Assembly: GCA_000482765.1 (NCBI GenBank)
Contig: AXWR01000011.1
Location: forward strand, 21,587 to 85,586
DNA length: 64,000 bases
From: Meiothermus taiwanensis DSM 14542
GTDB lineage: Bacteria > Deinococcota > Deinococci > Deinococcales > Thermaceae
Direction: 5' to 3'
The position numbers and the translations under genes are program-made. Positions 18,342-25,566 of this stretch are shown piece after piece; positions within the stretch are counted from its first letter, which is position 1, and each line of letters begins with the position of its first letter. Under the pieces are notes generated by a model. That model was not told where the DNA came from and ran no database searches. It saw only the letters and a program-made list of their open reading frames with translations.

Positions 18342-18944
18342 CTAACCCCTCCAGACCACTTTCTCTTCCCACGGTCTGCGGCGGGCTTTTGGCCAGGGAA
18401 TCGCCGGGCGGCCAACATACAGGAAACCCAGCAGTTTATCGGGCGGCTCCAGGCCCACAAAGCGGGCGGTATTTTCGTGCCGCACTGGCAGCCCAGAGGT
18501 CCAGAAAGCCCCCAAACCCAGGCTGGCCGCAACCAGATGTGCATTCTGTACCGCGCAGGCCACAGCCGCTATCTCTTCCCACTCGGGAATCTTGGGATGG
18601 GTGCCTACCCGCACACCGATCGAGATCCAGACCGGCGCCTTCCAGACCCGTTCCTTCTGGGCAATCCAGGCCGATTCCTGAAAGGCCTCACCGGTAAACG
18701 CCAGGCGGTAGCTCTGGGCAAACGCTTCACCCAAGGCGCGCCTCTCTTCGCCGCTAAAAACCGTAAAACGCCAGGGCTCGGTTAGGCCGTGGGTTGGGGC
18801 GTAGTTTGCAGCCTCGAGCATCCACCGGATGTATTCCATTGGGATGGGCTCGGGAGAAAGCTGGTCTTGGGAGATGCTGCGGCGCCTACGGATAACGTCC
18901 ATGAGCATTTCCAACTCCGCGGGTAGGGCCGTGTCTTCTATCAT
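18342..18944 (-). CDS. Nitroreductase-family flavoprotein
   Basis: A 200-residue FMN-dependent oxidoreductase. The family pattern is complete: MDVIRRRRSISQDQL with the Arg-rich FMN phosphate site, AANYAPTHGLTEPWRFTVFSG, the middle helix AAVACAVQNAHLVAASLGLGAFWTSG, and GFLYVGRP near the end. The start ATG at 18944 follows GGAGGTG. It is the first gene behind iron promoter P2. Reductases of this family can reduce ferric chelates, flavins or quinones, so reductive release of iron is a reasonable inference. BluB-type chemistry is not indicated by any cobalamin gene nearby. Confidence 0.88.
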   Translation of the reverse strand: MIEDTALPAELEMLMDVIRRRRSISQDQLSPEPIPMEYIRWMLEAANYAPTHGLTEPWRFTVFSGEERRALGEAFAQSYRLAFTGEAFQESAWIAQKERVWKAPVWISIGVRVGTHPKIPEWEEIAAVACAVQNAHLVAASLGLGAFWTSGLPVRHENTARFVGLEPPDKLLGFLYVGRPAIPWPKARRRPWEEKVVWRG

Positions 18945-19095
18945 TAGAACACCTCCGTGGCCTGCGTTCTGCAAGAACAGGCGGAAAGATTGAGGCTTCT
19001 TTCGAGCAGGCCGTTGGGGTTGGGAGGGCTTTTCACCACAGGAGCAAGCTGTTTACCAAGTCCTGCAAGGGGTATTCAGCCTTCACAACGACCAC

Positions 19096-19170
19096 AGTGT
19101 AAAATCACCAATCCGCAAAAGTCAACTATTCCAGTCGGATTTTATCAATATAAAAATGATAACCATTCTC
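19096..19170 (-). promoter_or_regulatory. Iron-type promoter P2 with a Fur-box-like element
   Basis: On the minus strand: dyad AAATCCGACTGGAATA, then TTGACT (19120-19125), 18 bases and TACACT (19096-19101). Upstream at 19152-19170 is a stretch including AATGATAACCATTCTC that agrees with the classical Fur box at 15 of 19 places. A leader of about 150 bases separates the promoter from the nitroreductase start. Confidence 0.7.
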
Positions 19171-19245
19171 AGTAGGTAAAAGCACCCGCGCCCAGGCCTG
19201 GTGTGCTTTAGGGCTAAAAGCGATTTGTGCCGGCTTCCCAAAGAT

Positions 19246-19372
19246 AGCCAACCGTGGCAAAGACCCCCAGAGGCCAGCTTTTTGCAGCCCTCCGCTGCGC
19301 TTGGCAAAGAAAGTGTATCCCGCTCGGGTGGGTTCGCCGCCTTCTGGCATCAAACCAACCGAATCTGGTATT
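19246..19372 (-). repeat. Interspersed repeat, copy 3
   Basis: Read on the minus strand: ATACCAGATTCGGTTGG, AGAAGGCGGCGAACCCACCC, GGGATACACTTTCTTTGCC, AAGCGCAGCGGAGGG, then a CTCTGGGGGTCTTTG block. The blocks and order match the copy at 33.2-33.4 kb. It fills much of the gap between promoter P2 and the AAA+ gene. Confidence 0.75.
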
Positions 19373-19428
19373 GCTCAATACCAATCTGATTTACACAGTC
19401 TTGGCACAGGCAGGACTAAACTTGACCC

Positions 19429-20850
19429 ATGACCAAGGCCCGAACCCTCGGCGAACTCAAGCGCACCTACCCCCTGGAGAAACTCCGCCGCAGCGTAAAG
19501 GACGAAGCACGGGAGAACCTGATCGCCAAGCTCCGCGCGGGTGAGCGGCTTTTCCCCGGCATCCAGGGCTACAACGACTCGGTGATTCCCCACCTGGTCA
19601 ATGCCATCCTGGCCCGGCACAACTTCATTCTTCTGGGTTTGCGCGGGCAGGCCAAAAGCCGCATCTTGCGCCAGCTAACCGAGCTGCTGGACGACGAGGT
19701 ACCGGCCCTGCCCACCGAGATCCGCGACAACCCCCTCTTCCCCCTCTCGGCCGAGGCCAAGCGCCTGCTGGAGGAGGCCGGCGACGAGGCCCCCATCGTC
19801 TGGATTCCCCGCTCGGAACGTTACGTGGAAAAGCTGGCCACCCCCGACACCACCGTGGCCGATATTCTGGGCGACATTGACCCCATCAAGGCCGCCAAGC
19901 GCGGCACCGGGCTGGCCGACCTCGAGGCCGTGCACTACGGCCTCCTGCCCCGCGCCAACCGCGGTATCTTCGCCATCAACGAGGTGGCCGACCTGGCCCC
20001 CAAGGTGCAGGTGGCGCTCTTCAACATCCTGCAAGAGGGTGATGTGCAGATCCGGGGCTACCCGGTGCGCCTCGAGCTCGACGTCTGGATCGCCTTCACC
20101 GCCAACCCCCAGGACTACACCGCCCGGGGCAAGATCGTCACGCCCCTCAAAGACCGCATCGGCTCGGAGATCCGCACCCACTACCCCCGCACCCTCGAGG
20201 AGGGCCTTTCCATCACGCGGCAGGAGGCCTGGATTGCCCGCGAGGAAGGGATGTACATCCCCGCCTACGTGGCCGAGGCCTCGGAGGCGGTGGCCTTTGT
20301 GGCCCGCGAGGACAAGCGGGTGGACAAGACCTCGGGGGTCTCGCAGCGCCTCTCCATCAGCCTGCTGGAGCTGGTGGCCTCCAACGCCGAGCGGCGGGCC
20401 CTCCTCTTGGGGGAGCGCCCGGTGGCCCGGCCCCTCGACCTCTACGCGGCCCTACCGGCCATCACCGGCAAAATCGAACTCGAGTACGAGGGCGAACTCC
20501 AGGGAGCCGAGCGGGTGGCCAAAGACCTCTTGCAAAAAGCCTTTGGCCTGGCTTATGGCGAGCGGGCGCGGGGCCTGCAGGTAGACGAGATCGTGCAGTA
20601 CTTCGCCGATGGCAACCTCCTGACCCTGCCCGAGGGCAGCGCCAAAGCGGTGCTGAAGGAGATGGAAAAAGTGCCGGGGCTGCTGGCTGCTGCCCAGAAG
20701 CTCGAGCCCCAGACCACCCCCGAGGCCCTGGTGGCCGCCGGGGAGTTCATCCTCGAGGGTCTGGCCGGCCGCCGCAAGATCGCCCGCGGCGAGGAGAGCT
20801 ACAGCGCCCCCATCGAGCGGGAGCGCGAACGCTGGGGGAGCGGCAACTGA
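19429..20850 (+). CDS. AAA+ ATPase of the magnesium-chelatase/MoxR type
   Basis: A 473-residue cytoplasmic ATPase. The P-loop is [13 protein letters not shown] near residue 72, a variant with AKS instead of the usual GKS; the Walker B stretch is [17 protein letters not shown], and an arginine-finger region follows at [15 protein letters not shown]. This ChlI-like layout is found in ATPases that work with a VWA-domain partner, and the next gene codes for exactly that. Such pairs remodel or load metal into target proteins, but the target here is unknown. The start ATG at 19429 has no strong ribosome binding site, so a leaderless message is possible. Confidence 0.85.
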   Translation: MTKARTLGELKRTYPLEKLRRSVKDEARENLIAKLRAGERLFPGIQGYNDSVIPHLVNAILARHNFILLGLRGQAKSRILRQLTELLDDEVPALPTEIRDNPLFPLSAEAKRLLEEAGDEAPIVWIPRSERYVEKLATPDTTVADILGDIDPIKAAKRGTGLADLEAVHYGLLPRANRGIFAINEVADLAPKVQVALFNILQEGDVQIRGYPVRLELDVWIAFTANPQDYTARGKIVTPLKDRIGSEIRTHYPRTLEEGLSITRQEAWIAREEGMYIPAYVAEASEAVAFVAREDKRVDKTSGVSQRLSISLLELVASNAERRALLLGERPVARPLDLYAALPAITGKIELEYEGELQGAERVAKDLLQKAFGLAYGERARGLQVDEIVQYFADGNLLTLPEGSAKAVLKEMEKVPGLLAAAQKLEPQTTPEALVAAGEFILEGLAGRRKIARGEESYSAPIERERERWGSGN

Positions 20851-20861
20851 AAAGGAGCAGT

Positions 20862-22082
20862 ATGCGCGTCCGATACTCCAAATACGAGCCGGGCTTCGAC
20901 GACCTTACCGGCGCCGACCTGATGGACATGATCCAGGACTTCCTGATGGACTCGGGCTTTTCCGACCCCTACAACCGCTACCAGCCCGACCCCAACCGCG
21001 CCCCCACCGCCGAAGACCTGATGGACGCCCTGCTGCAAGCCCTGCTGGAACGGGATCGCATCCCCGAGGAGTGGCTGCGCGAGGCCCGAAACGCCCGGAA
21101 CTTTCAGGAAACCCGCCTGGGCCAGGAGTTGCAGCGCCTGATGCAACGCCTGCAAGACGAGGGCTACATCCGGCTGCCCGGCGACGATCCCACCAGCCCC
21201 CGGGGCCAGGGTATGCAAGGTATGGCCCAGGAGACCCGGTTGGAGCTCACCAATAAGTCGGTGGACTTTCTGGGCCTCAAGAGCCTGCGCACCCTGCTGG
21301 GCTCCCTGGGCAAAAACGTCCCTGGCGCCCATGTCACGCGGCACTTTGCCTCGGGTGTGGAGAGCAGTGGCGAGACCAAACCCTACGAGTTCGGCGACCA
21401 GCCCAACATCAACATCGGCGAGACGCTCAAGCAGGTGGTGATGAAGGGGCTGGAGAACATCGAGGAACGCGACCTGACCATCGAGCTATCCGAGTACACC
21501 GCTGCCATGAACACCGTGGTGCTGCTGGACTGCTCCCACTCCATGATCCTCTACGGCGAGGACCGCTTCACCCCGGCCAAGCGGGTGGCGCTGGGGCTGG
21601 CGCACCTGATCCGCACCCAGTACCCCGGCGACCAGGTACGCTTCGGGATCTTCCACGACAGCGCCGAGGAAGTACCGCTGGGCCGCCTCCCTACCGTGCA
21701 GGTTGGGCCTTACCACACCAACACCGCCGAGGGCCTCAAGCTGGCCCGCAAGATGCTCAGGAAGATGAGCGGCGAGATGAAGCAGATCATCATGATTACC
21801 GACGGCAAGCCCTCCGCGCTCACCCTGCCCTCGGGGCAGATCTACAAAAACGCCTGGGGCCTCGACCCCGTGATCCTGGCCGAGACCCTCAAAGAGGCCA
21901 CCCTGGCCCGCAAGGAAGGCATCCCCATCCACACCTTCATGCTGGCCCGCGAGCCCGAGCTGCTGGCCTTCGTCAAAAAAATCACCCAGATCACCAAGGG
22001 CAAGGCCTACCTGACCACCCCCGGCAACATCGGGCGGTATGTGCTGATGGACTTCTTGAACCGCAAGGTGAGCCGGAACTAA
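20862..22082 (+). CDS. VWA-domain protein, partner of the AAA+ ATPase
   Basis: A 406-residue protein. The C-terminal half is a von Willebrand A domain with a complete metal-ion-dependent adhesion site: LLDCSHSMI (the DxSxS motif), the Thr in YHTNTAEGL, and ITDGKPS. The N-terminal 200 residues are acidic and rich in Met and Asp with no clear domain. AAAGGAG precedes the ATG and the gene follows the ATPase by 11 bases, so the two are almost surely one unit. No signal peptide, thus cytoplasmic. The combination resembles the BchI/BchD and MoxR/VWA chaperone pairs. Confidence 0.88.
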   Translation: MRVRYSKYEPGFDDLTGADLMDMIQDFLMDSGFSDPYNRYQPDPNRAPTAEDLMDALLQALLERDRIPEEWLREARNARNFQETRLGQELQRLMQRLQDEGYIRLPGDDPTSPRGQGMQGMAQETRLELTNKSVDFLGLKSLRTLLGSLGKNVPGAHVTRHFASGVESSGETKPYEFGDQPNINIGETLKQVVMKGLENIEERDLTIELSEYTAAMNTVVLLDCSHSMILYGEDRFTPAKRVALGLAHLIRTQYPGDQVRFGIFHDSAEEVPLGRLPTVQVGPYHTNTAEGLKLARKMLRKMSGEMKQIIMITDGKPSALTLPSGQIYKNAWGLDPVILAETLKEATLARKEGIPIHTFMLAREPELLAFVKKITQITKGKAYLTTPGNIGRYVLMDFLNRKVSRN

Positions 22083-22166
22083 ACGGCACCTGACCAGGCC
22101 TGTAGAGCACCTTTTGCCTTGCTTGAACTCTCTGGGGCAAAAATTCCCCCCACCTTCGAGAAATGG

Positions 22167-22442
22167 TTAGTAATGGTATCGCGCTTGCAGGAAATCAACC
22201 CGCTCGTCCGAGACGCGGTAAACCAGGCGGTGCTCCTGGGTGATGCGGCGTGACCATATACCAGGGCCAAGGTATTTGAGTGGTTCAGGCTTTCCTATCC
22301 CAGCAAAGGGTTCGCGCAAGACCGATTCGATAAGGTCGAAAATTTTGAGCGCAACCTTGCGGTCGGCATCCACCCAGAAGCGAAGATCCTCGAGAAAGAC
22401 CGGCGTGAACAGAGCCTCGCGCGGCTTATTGGCCTTGGCCAC
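22167..22442 (-). CDS. yoeB: YoeB-family toxin (ribosome-dependent mRNA interferase)
   Basis: A 91-residue RelE-superfamily toxin. It ends RVSDERVDFLQARYHY, which carries the Tyr/His pair expected at the YoeB C-terminus, and includes EPLKYLGPGIWSRRITQEHRLVYRV with the Glu and Arg residues of the active site. YoeB cuts mRNA in the ribosomal A-site. The GTG at 22442 lies inside the end of the antitoxin gene (17-base overlap), the normal order antitoxin then toxin. Length is close to that of the E. coli protein. Confidence 0.93.
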   Translation of the reverse strand: MAKANKPREALFTPVFLEDLRFWVDADRKVALKIFDLIESVLREPFAGIGKPEPLKYLGPGIWSRRITQEHRLVYRVSDERVDFLQARYHY

Positions 22443-22713
22443 CCAGTACCTCGAGGCGCAGATCTGCAGCGCTGCCCTTCAGGCCCTCGCCTTTTTGAGC
22501 CTGCTCGAGCGCCTTCAACAGCCGCTCGGCGTTCTTGGGAGAGCGCAGCAAATGTACGGTTTCCATAAGGCGCTCGTACTCATCGGCGTCAATCATAGCC
22601 ACGCGCTTCCCGTTGCGGCGGTTGATGATGACCACCTCCAGATCGTTGGTTACGCGATCGAGCAGGGTGGCAAGCTGCTCTCTAGCCCAGCTGTAGCTCG
22701 TCTCAATAGCCAT
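22426..22713 (-). CDS. yefM: YefM-family antitoxin
   Basis: A 95-residue Phd/YefM antitoxin. The N-terminal DNA-binding part reads YSWAREQLATLLDRVTNDLEVVIINRRNGKRVAMIDADEYERL, the family hallmark. The flexible C-terminal third (residues 60-95, rich in Leu, Ala, Gln) should wrap the toxin. The start ATG at 22713 lies just downstream of a pair of TGTACA motifs that are likely its own operator. An upstream frame extension would run through that operator and is not used. Confidence 0.93.
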   Translation of the reverse strand: MAIETSYSWAREQLATLLDRVTNDLEVVIINRRNGKRVAMIDADEYERLMETVHLLRSPKNAERLLKALEQAQKGEGLKGSAADLRLEVLGGQGQ

Positions 22714-22720
22714 AACCCTA

Positions 22721-22741
22721 TTGTACAATAAACCTGTACAA
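22721..22741 (-). promoter_or_regulatory. YefM operator: two TGTACA sites
   Basis: TGTACA occurs at 22722-22727 and 22735-22740, centres 13 bases apart. TGTACA is the core I recall for the two palindromes bound by E. coli YefM. The first copy overlaps a TACAAT that can serve as the -10 box. Confidence 0.8.
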
Positions 22742-22808
22742 GTTCGAGGGCGATGGCCACCGGTCGGCACTCATGCTTTGCCCTTGGCTTCCGGCTACAC
22801 TACCCGTT

Positions 22809-23054
22809 ATGAAGACGGCCCGCGCCTGGGGAATTGCCGCCTACCTGGCCCTCCTCATCGAGCGCCTCTCCCAGGCTGTGCAGTTTCGGCCCCGGCCGGC
22901 CCTCAACCCTGCGCAGATCCGCCGCTACGAAGGGGTGCGGTGGGAGTTGAGCCTCGAGGTGCCCTACTACCCCGCGCAAGGCCCGCAGGGCTATGTGTTG
23001 ATTCCCAAGGACGGCTACTTCCAGCAAACCGAGGAGGTTCTGGAGCATCTTTAG
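22809..23054 (+). CDS. Small hypothetical protein
   Basis: An 81-residue protein with an N-terminal hydrophobic stretch (GIAAYLALLIERLSQ) and a short domain with RRYEGVRWELSLEVPYYPAQGPQGYVLIPKDGYFQQTEEVLEHL. The last part looks like a compact beta hairpin followed by a helix. The ATG at 22809 is likely the start; a frame extension of 12 codons upstream has no site. I do not recognise the family. It lies between the toxin-antitoxin pair and a membrane protein gene. Confidence 0.5.
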   Translation: MKTARAWGIAAYLALLIERLSQAVQFRPRPALNPAQIRRYEGVRWELSLEVPYYPAQGPQGYVLIPKDGYFQQTEEVLEHL

Positions 23055-23128
23055 GGCGCGCGCATACCGGCGGGCCATCGTGTACTGCATCCTATCCGAA
23101 CCTGACCCTCCCCCAGTACCCTGTACCC

Positions 23129-24385
23129 ATGCACCGGGTATGGGCTGCAAGACGGGCTTGGCGGGTGCGGCTCTGGCTGGCTATAGGGCTGGCCTTGCTG
23201 CTTTTTCCGCTGGCCTGGCTGGTGCATCCGGCCTGGGTACTGGGGTCGTTGCTGGGTTTGCTGTACCCCTCCCGCTGGGAGGAGCGGCGCGCCCTGGCCG
23301 ACCTGGATCGGCAGTACGGCCTGGCCTACCGCAGCGCGCTGGAGGCCCCTCCCAACCACCCCTGGCGCAATCAGTTGCAGCTCGAGTCAGAGGCCAGCCT
23401 GCGCGGAGCCCGGCTGCCCGCTTTGCCCTGGGTTTTTGTGGCCCTCTATCTGGCGCTGGTGGGGCTGGCTTGGCTCATGCCCCCACCCCCCTCCTCGCCT
23501 GCGGTGGCCTCCACCCCAGGCTCGAGCCCCCCTTCCCCTCCCGCATCACAAACCAACCCTACAACCGATCCAGCCCAGCCCCCGCAGGGGAACCCATCCG
23601 AAAGCCAGCCGCCCGGTTCGGAGCCGGGGGCAGCCCCCACCCCCACAGAAAAGACGCAGCCAGACGAAGCTGTACAGGAAGCGCAGGAAAGGGATGCACA
23701 AGGCCAGAACCAGCCACAGGAAGTAGCTAGCCAGGACGCAACACGCCCCGGTCAAACGGGTGAAAACCCGCAAGGCCGCGAACAGCCTTCATCCAGTCCA
23801 AATGGGCAGGATCCCGCCCAGCCCGGGCAGAATTCGCCCAATCCAACAGGGCAGCCGCCGACCAACCAGCCGGGTCAAGCACAGCCACCTCAACCCGGAC
23901 AAGCGCAGCCAACACAGCCTGGAGAGCCACAACCCTCGCAAGCAGGCCGTCCACAATCGGAGCCAGCCCAGCCCAGCCCGCCGGGGCAACCGCCCCAGAA
24001 CCAACCTGAACCAGCGCAGCCACCCCAACCTGGACAAGCGCAGCCACCCCAACCTGAAGCAGCGCAGCCAGGGCAGGGCCAGCCTTCGAGAGATAATCCG
24101 GGCCAGGGTCAGGCTCGCGGCGACGAAGGCGGCAGCCCCCAAGGACAGACCCCGCAGACCCGCCCACCCCAGAATCTGCCCTTGCGTACCGAAGGGCCGG
24201 CAGGCGAAGCGCCGCTCGGCCGGGGGGAAAACCGACAGGGTAGACCAGCACCCCTGCCCAGCCCCTGGGCCTCGGGCCAGCCCCCGCAGAACGTGCAGCG
24301 TCAGGCCGAGAAGTACCTCGAGTCTGAGCCCCTGCCTCCAGAGGTGCGCAACCTTGTCCGTCGCTACTTTGAACTACCCCCCTAG
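23129..24385 (+). CDS. Membrane protein with a long Pro/Gln/Gly-rich region
   Basis: A 418-residue protein. Residues about 12-45 and 100-117 are strongly hydrophobic (LAIGLALLLFPLAWLVHP and WVFVALYLALVGLAWLMP), giving at least two membrane spans. From about residue 120 to 370 the chain is low-complexity Pro, Gln, Ser, Gly and Asn with near-repeats such as PAQPPQPGQAQP. The last 40 residues (VQRQAEKYLESEPLPPEVRNLVRRYFELP) form a normal helical end, the VRRYF pattern resembling a component of AAA+/VWA-associated membrane proteins. The tail and the nearby pair at 19.4-22.1 kb hint at a link. Function unknown. Confidence 0.65.
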   Translation: MHRVWAARRAWRVRLWLAIGLALLLFPLAWLVHPAWVLGSLLGLLYPSRWEERRALADLDRQYGLAYRSALEAPPNHPWRNQLQLESEASLRGARLPALPWVFVALYLALVGLAWLMPPPPSSPAVASTPGSSPPSPPASQTNPTTDPAQPPQGNPSESQPPGSEPGAAPTPTEKTQPDEAVQEAQERDAQGQNQPQEVASQDATRPGQTGENPQGREQPSSSPNGQDPAQPGQNSPNPTGQPPTNQPGQAQPPQPGQAQPTQPGEPQPSQAGRPQSEPAQPSPPGQPPQNQPEPAQPPQPGQAQPPQPEAAQPGQGQPSRDNPGQGQARGDEGGSPQGQTPQTRPPQNLPLRTEGPAGEAPLGRGENRQGRPAPLPSPWASGQPPQNVQRQAEKYLESEPLPPEVRNLVRRYFELPP

Positions 24386-24465
24386 GGGATTGGGCCGCAT
24401 AGGCAGCTCGCTATGCCCCACAGCGATTGTGGCTAATGCTATTAGTTATCAATTTCAAATGCCAT

Positions 24466-24512
24466 ATATTCCAACCGGATTACTTGACTTTATAACAGCG
24501 CCTTCCTAGACT
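24466..24512 (+). promoter_or_regulatory. Iron-type promoter and operator P3
   Basis: Dyad ATATTCCAACCGGATTA (24466-24482), TTGACT (24484-24489), 17 bases, TAGACT (24507-24512). It serves the EfeO-like and FTR1 genes, an independent iron-uptake system, which supports a role of the dyad in iron control. Confidence 0.75.
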
Positions 24513-24537
24513 GGGCCTTGAAAAAGGAAGGAACGCC

Positions 24538-25566
24538 ATGAAATGGCCCACCCTCGCGCTGTTATCGCTATCGTTATGGTTCCCCTCAGCCCAGGCCCAG
24601 GTTGAAAGTGTAAAAAGTTATCTGATTGAGCGTGTGACGCAACAAAAAGCCGCCACGGCTCAACTGGCCGAAGCCGCTGGGCGCTACGAGGCCATCGTTC
24701 GCAACGCCGGGTTCCAGTACGCCAGCCTGGCCCAACAGCATGGCCCGGCCATCCGCAACGCTTTGCGGGACGCGCGGATGGCCTGGATTAAAGCCAGCCC
24801 AATTTACGAGAGCGTGGAGGGTATTGTGGCCGGAGTCGAGCTGCTGAGCGATTTCGACCTCAATCTGGATGCCGGTGCTTCGGGGGCCGAGGGGGGTGAT
24901 GCCGTGGTCACCTTCGACCTTAAGCTTGCCAATGGCAAGGTTCTCCCCCGCCCCGGCAACCTTTTTGGTGTTTTAGAAGGCAGTCTGTGGGGCAGCGAAC
25001 GCGCTTTCTCCTCCGGGGTGGCTTTTGATGTGGATGGTGATGGCCGTATAGGGTTTGGCGATCATCTACCGGATGCGCTCATACTGCGGGCTGCTGCGGA
25101 AAAGCTGGATGCCATGACCGGGGAGCTGCTAGCCACCGCCCGCACATGGAAGCCCACCGCACAGGATGTGTTCAGGGCTTTAGCTGCCAACGTACCCACG
25201 GTGGCGCCGGTGTTTATCGAGCGCTGGAAAACCAGTCGGTTTGTGCTGGGCAACAAGGCCACCCGCCGCGACTTCAACGTGATCTCCTCGCTGGACGACC
25301 TGATCAACAACATCACCTCCTGGCAGAAGCTTTACGGAGGGGTGGCACAGCTCGTGCAAGCCAAGAACCCCTCCCTCGACCGGCAGATTCGCGATGGACT
25401 GGCCAGCCTCAAAACCTGGGTGCAGCGCCTTGCTGCACAGGAGAAAACCCGTCGCTTCACACCCGAGCAAGCCGAGATGATCCTCAAAGAGGGTGATAAC
25501 CGCGCCACAGCTGTGACCGGAAAAATCGTTCAGGCTGCTGCCTTGCTGGGCATCAAGGTGGAGTAA
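24538..25566 (+). CDS. Exported EfeO/imelysin-like iron-uptake protein
   Basis: A 342-residue exported protein. The signal peptide is WPTLALLSLSLWFPSAQAQ. The stretch SPIYESVEGIVAGVELLSDFDLNLDAG is the EfeO/imelysin core, in which acidic residues bind metal. An EF-hand-like loop DVDGDGRIGFGD sits near residue 165 and suggests calcium binding. EfeO-type proteins hand iron to an FTR1 permease, and the next gene is one: its ATG shares one base with the TAA of this gene. AAGGAAGG precedes the start. The ferrous peroxidase EfeB is not present. Confidence 0.8.
   Translation: MKWPTLALLSLSLWFPSAQAQVESVKSYLIERVTQQKAATAQLAEAAGRYEAIVRNAGFQYASLAQQHGPAIRNALRDARMAWIKASPIYESVEGIVAGVELLSDFDLNLDAGASGAEGGDAVVTFDLKLANGKVLPRPGNLFGVLEGSLWGSERAFSSGVAFDVDGDGRIGFGDHLPDALILRAAAEKLDAMTGELLATARTWKPTAQDVFRALAANVPTVAPVFIERWKTSRFVLGNKATRRDFNVISSLDDLINNITSWQKLYGGVAQLVQAKNPSLDRQIRDGLASLKTWVQRLAAQEKTRRFTPEQAEMILKEGDNRATAVTGKIVQAAALLGIKVE

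Noticed and set aside
23870..24080. CRISPR-like array
   Set aside because: The repeats are imperfect, contiguous and in frame; they code for the Pro/Gln-rich region of a membrane protein.
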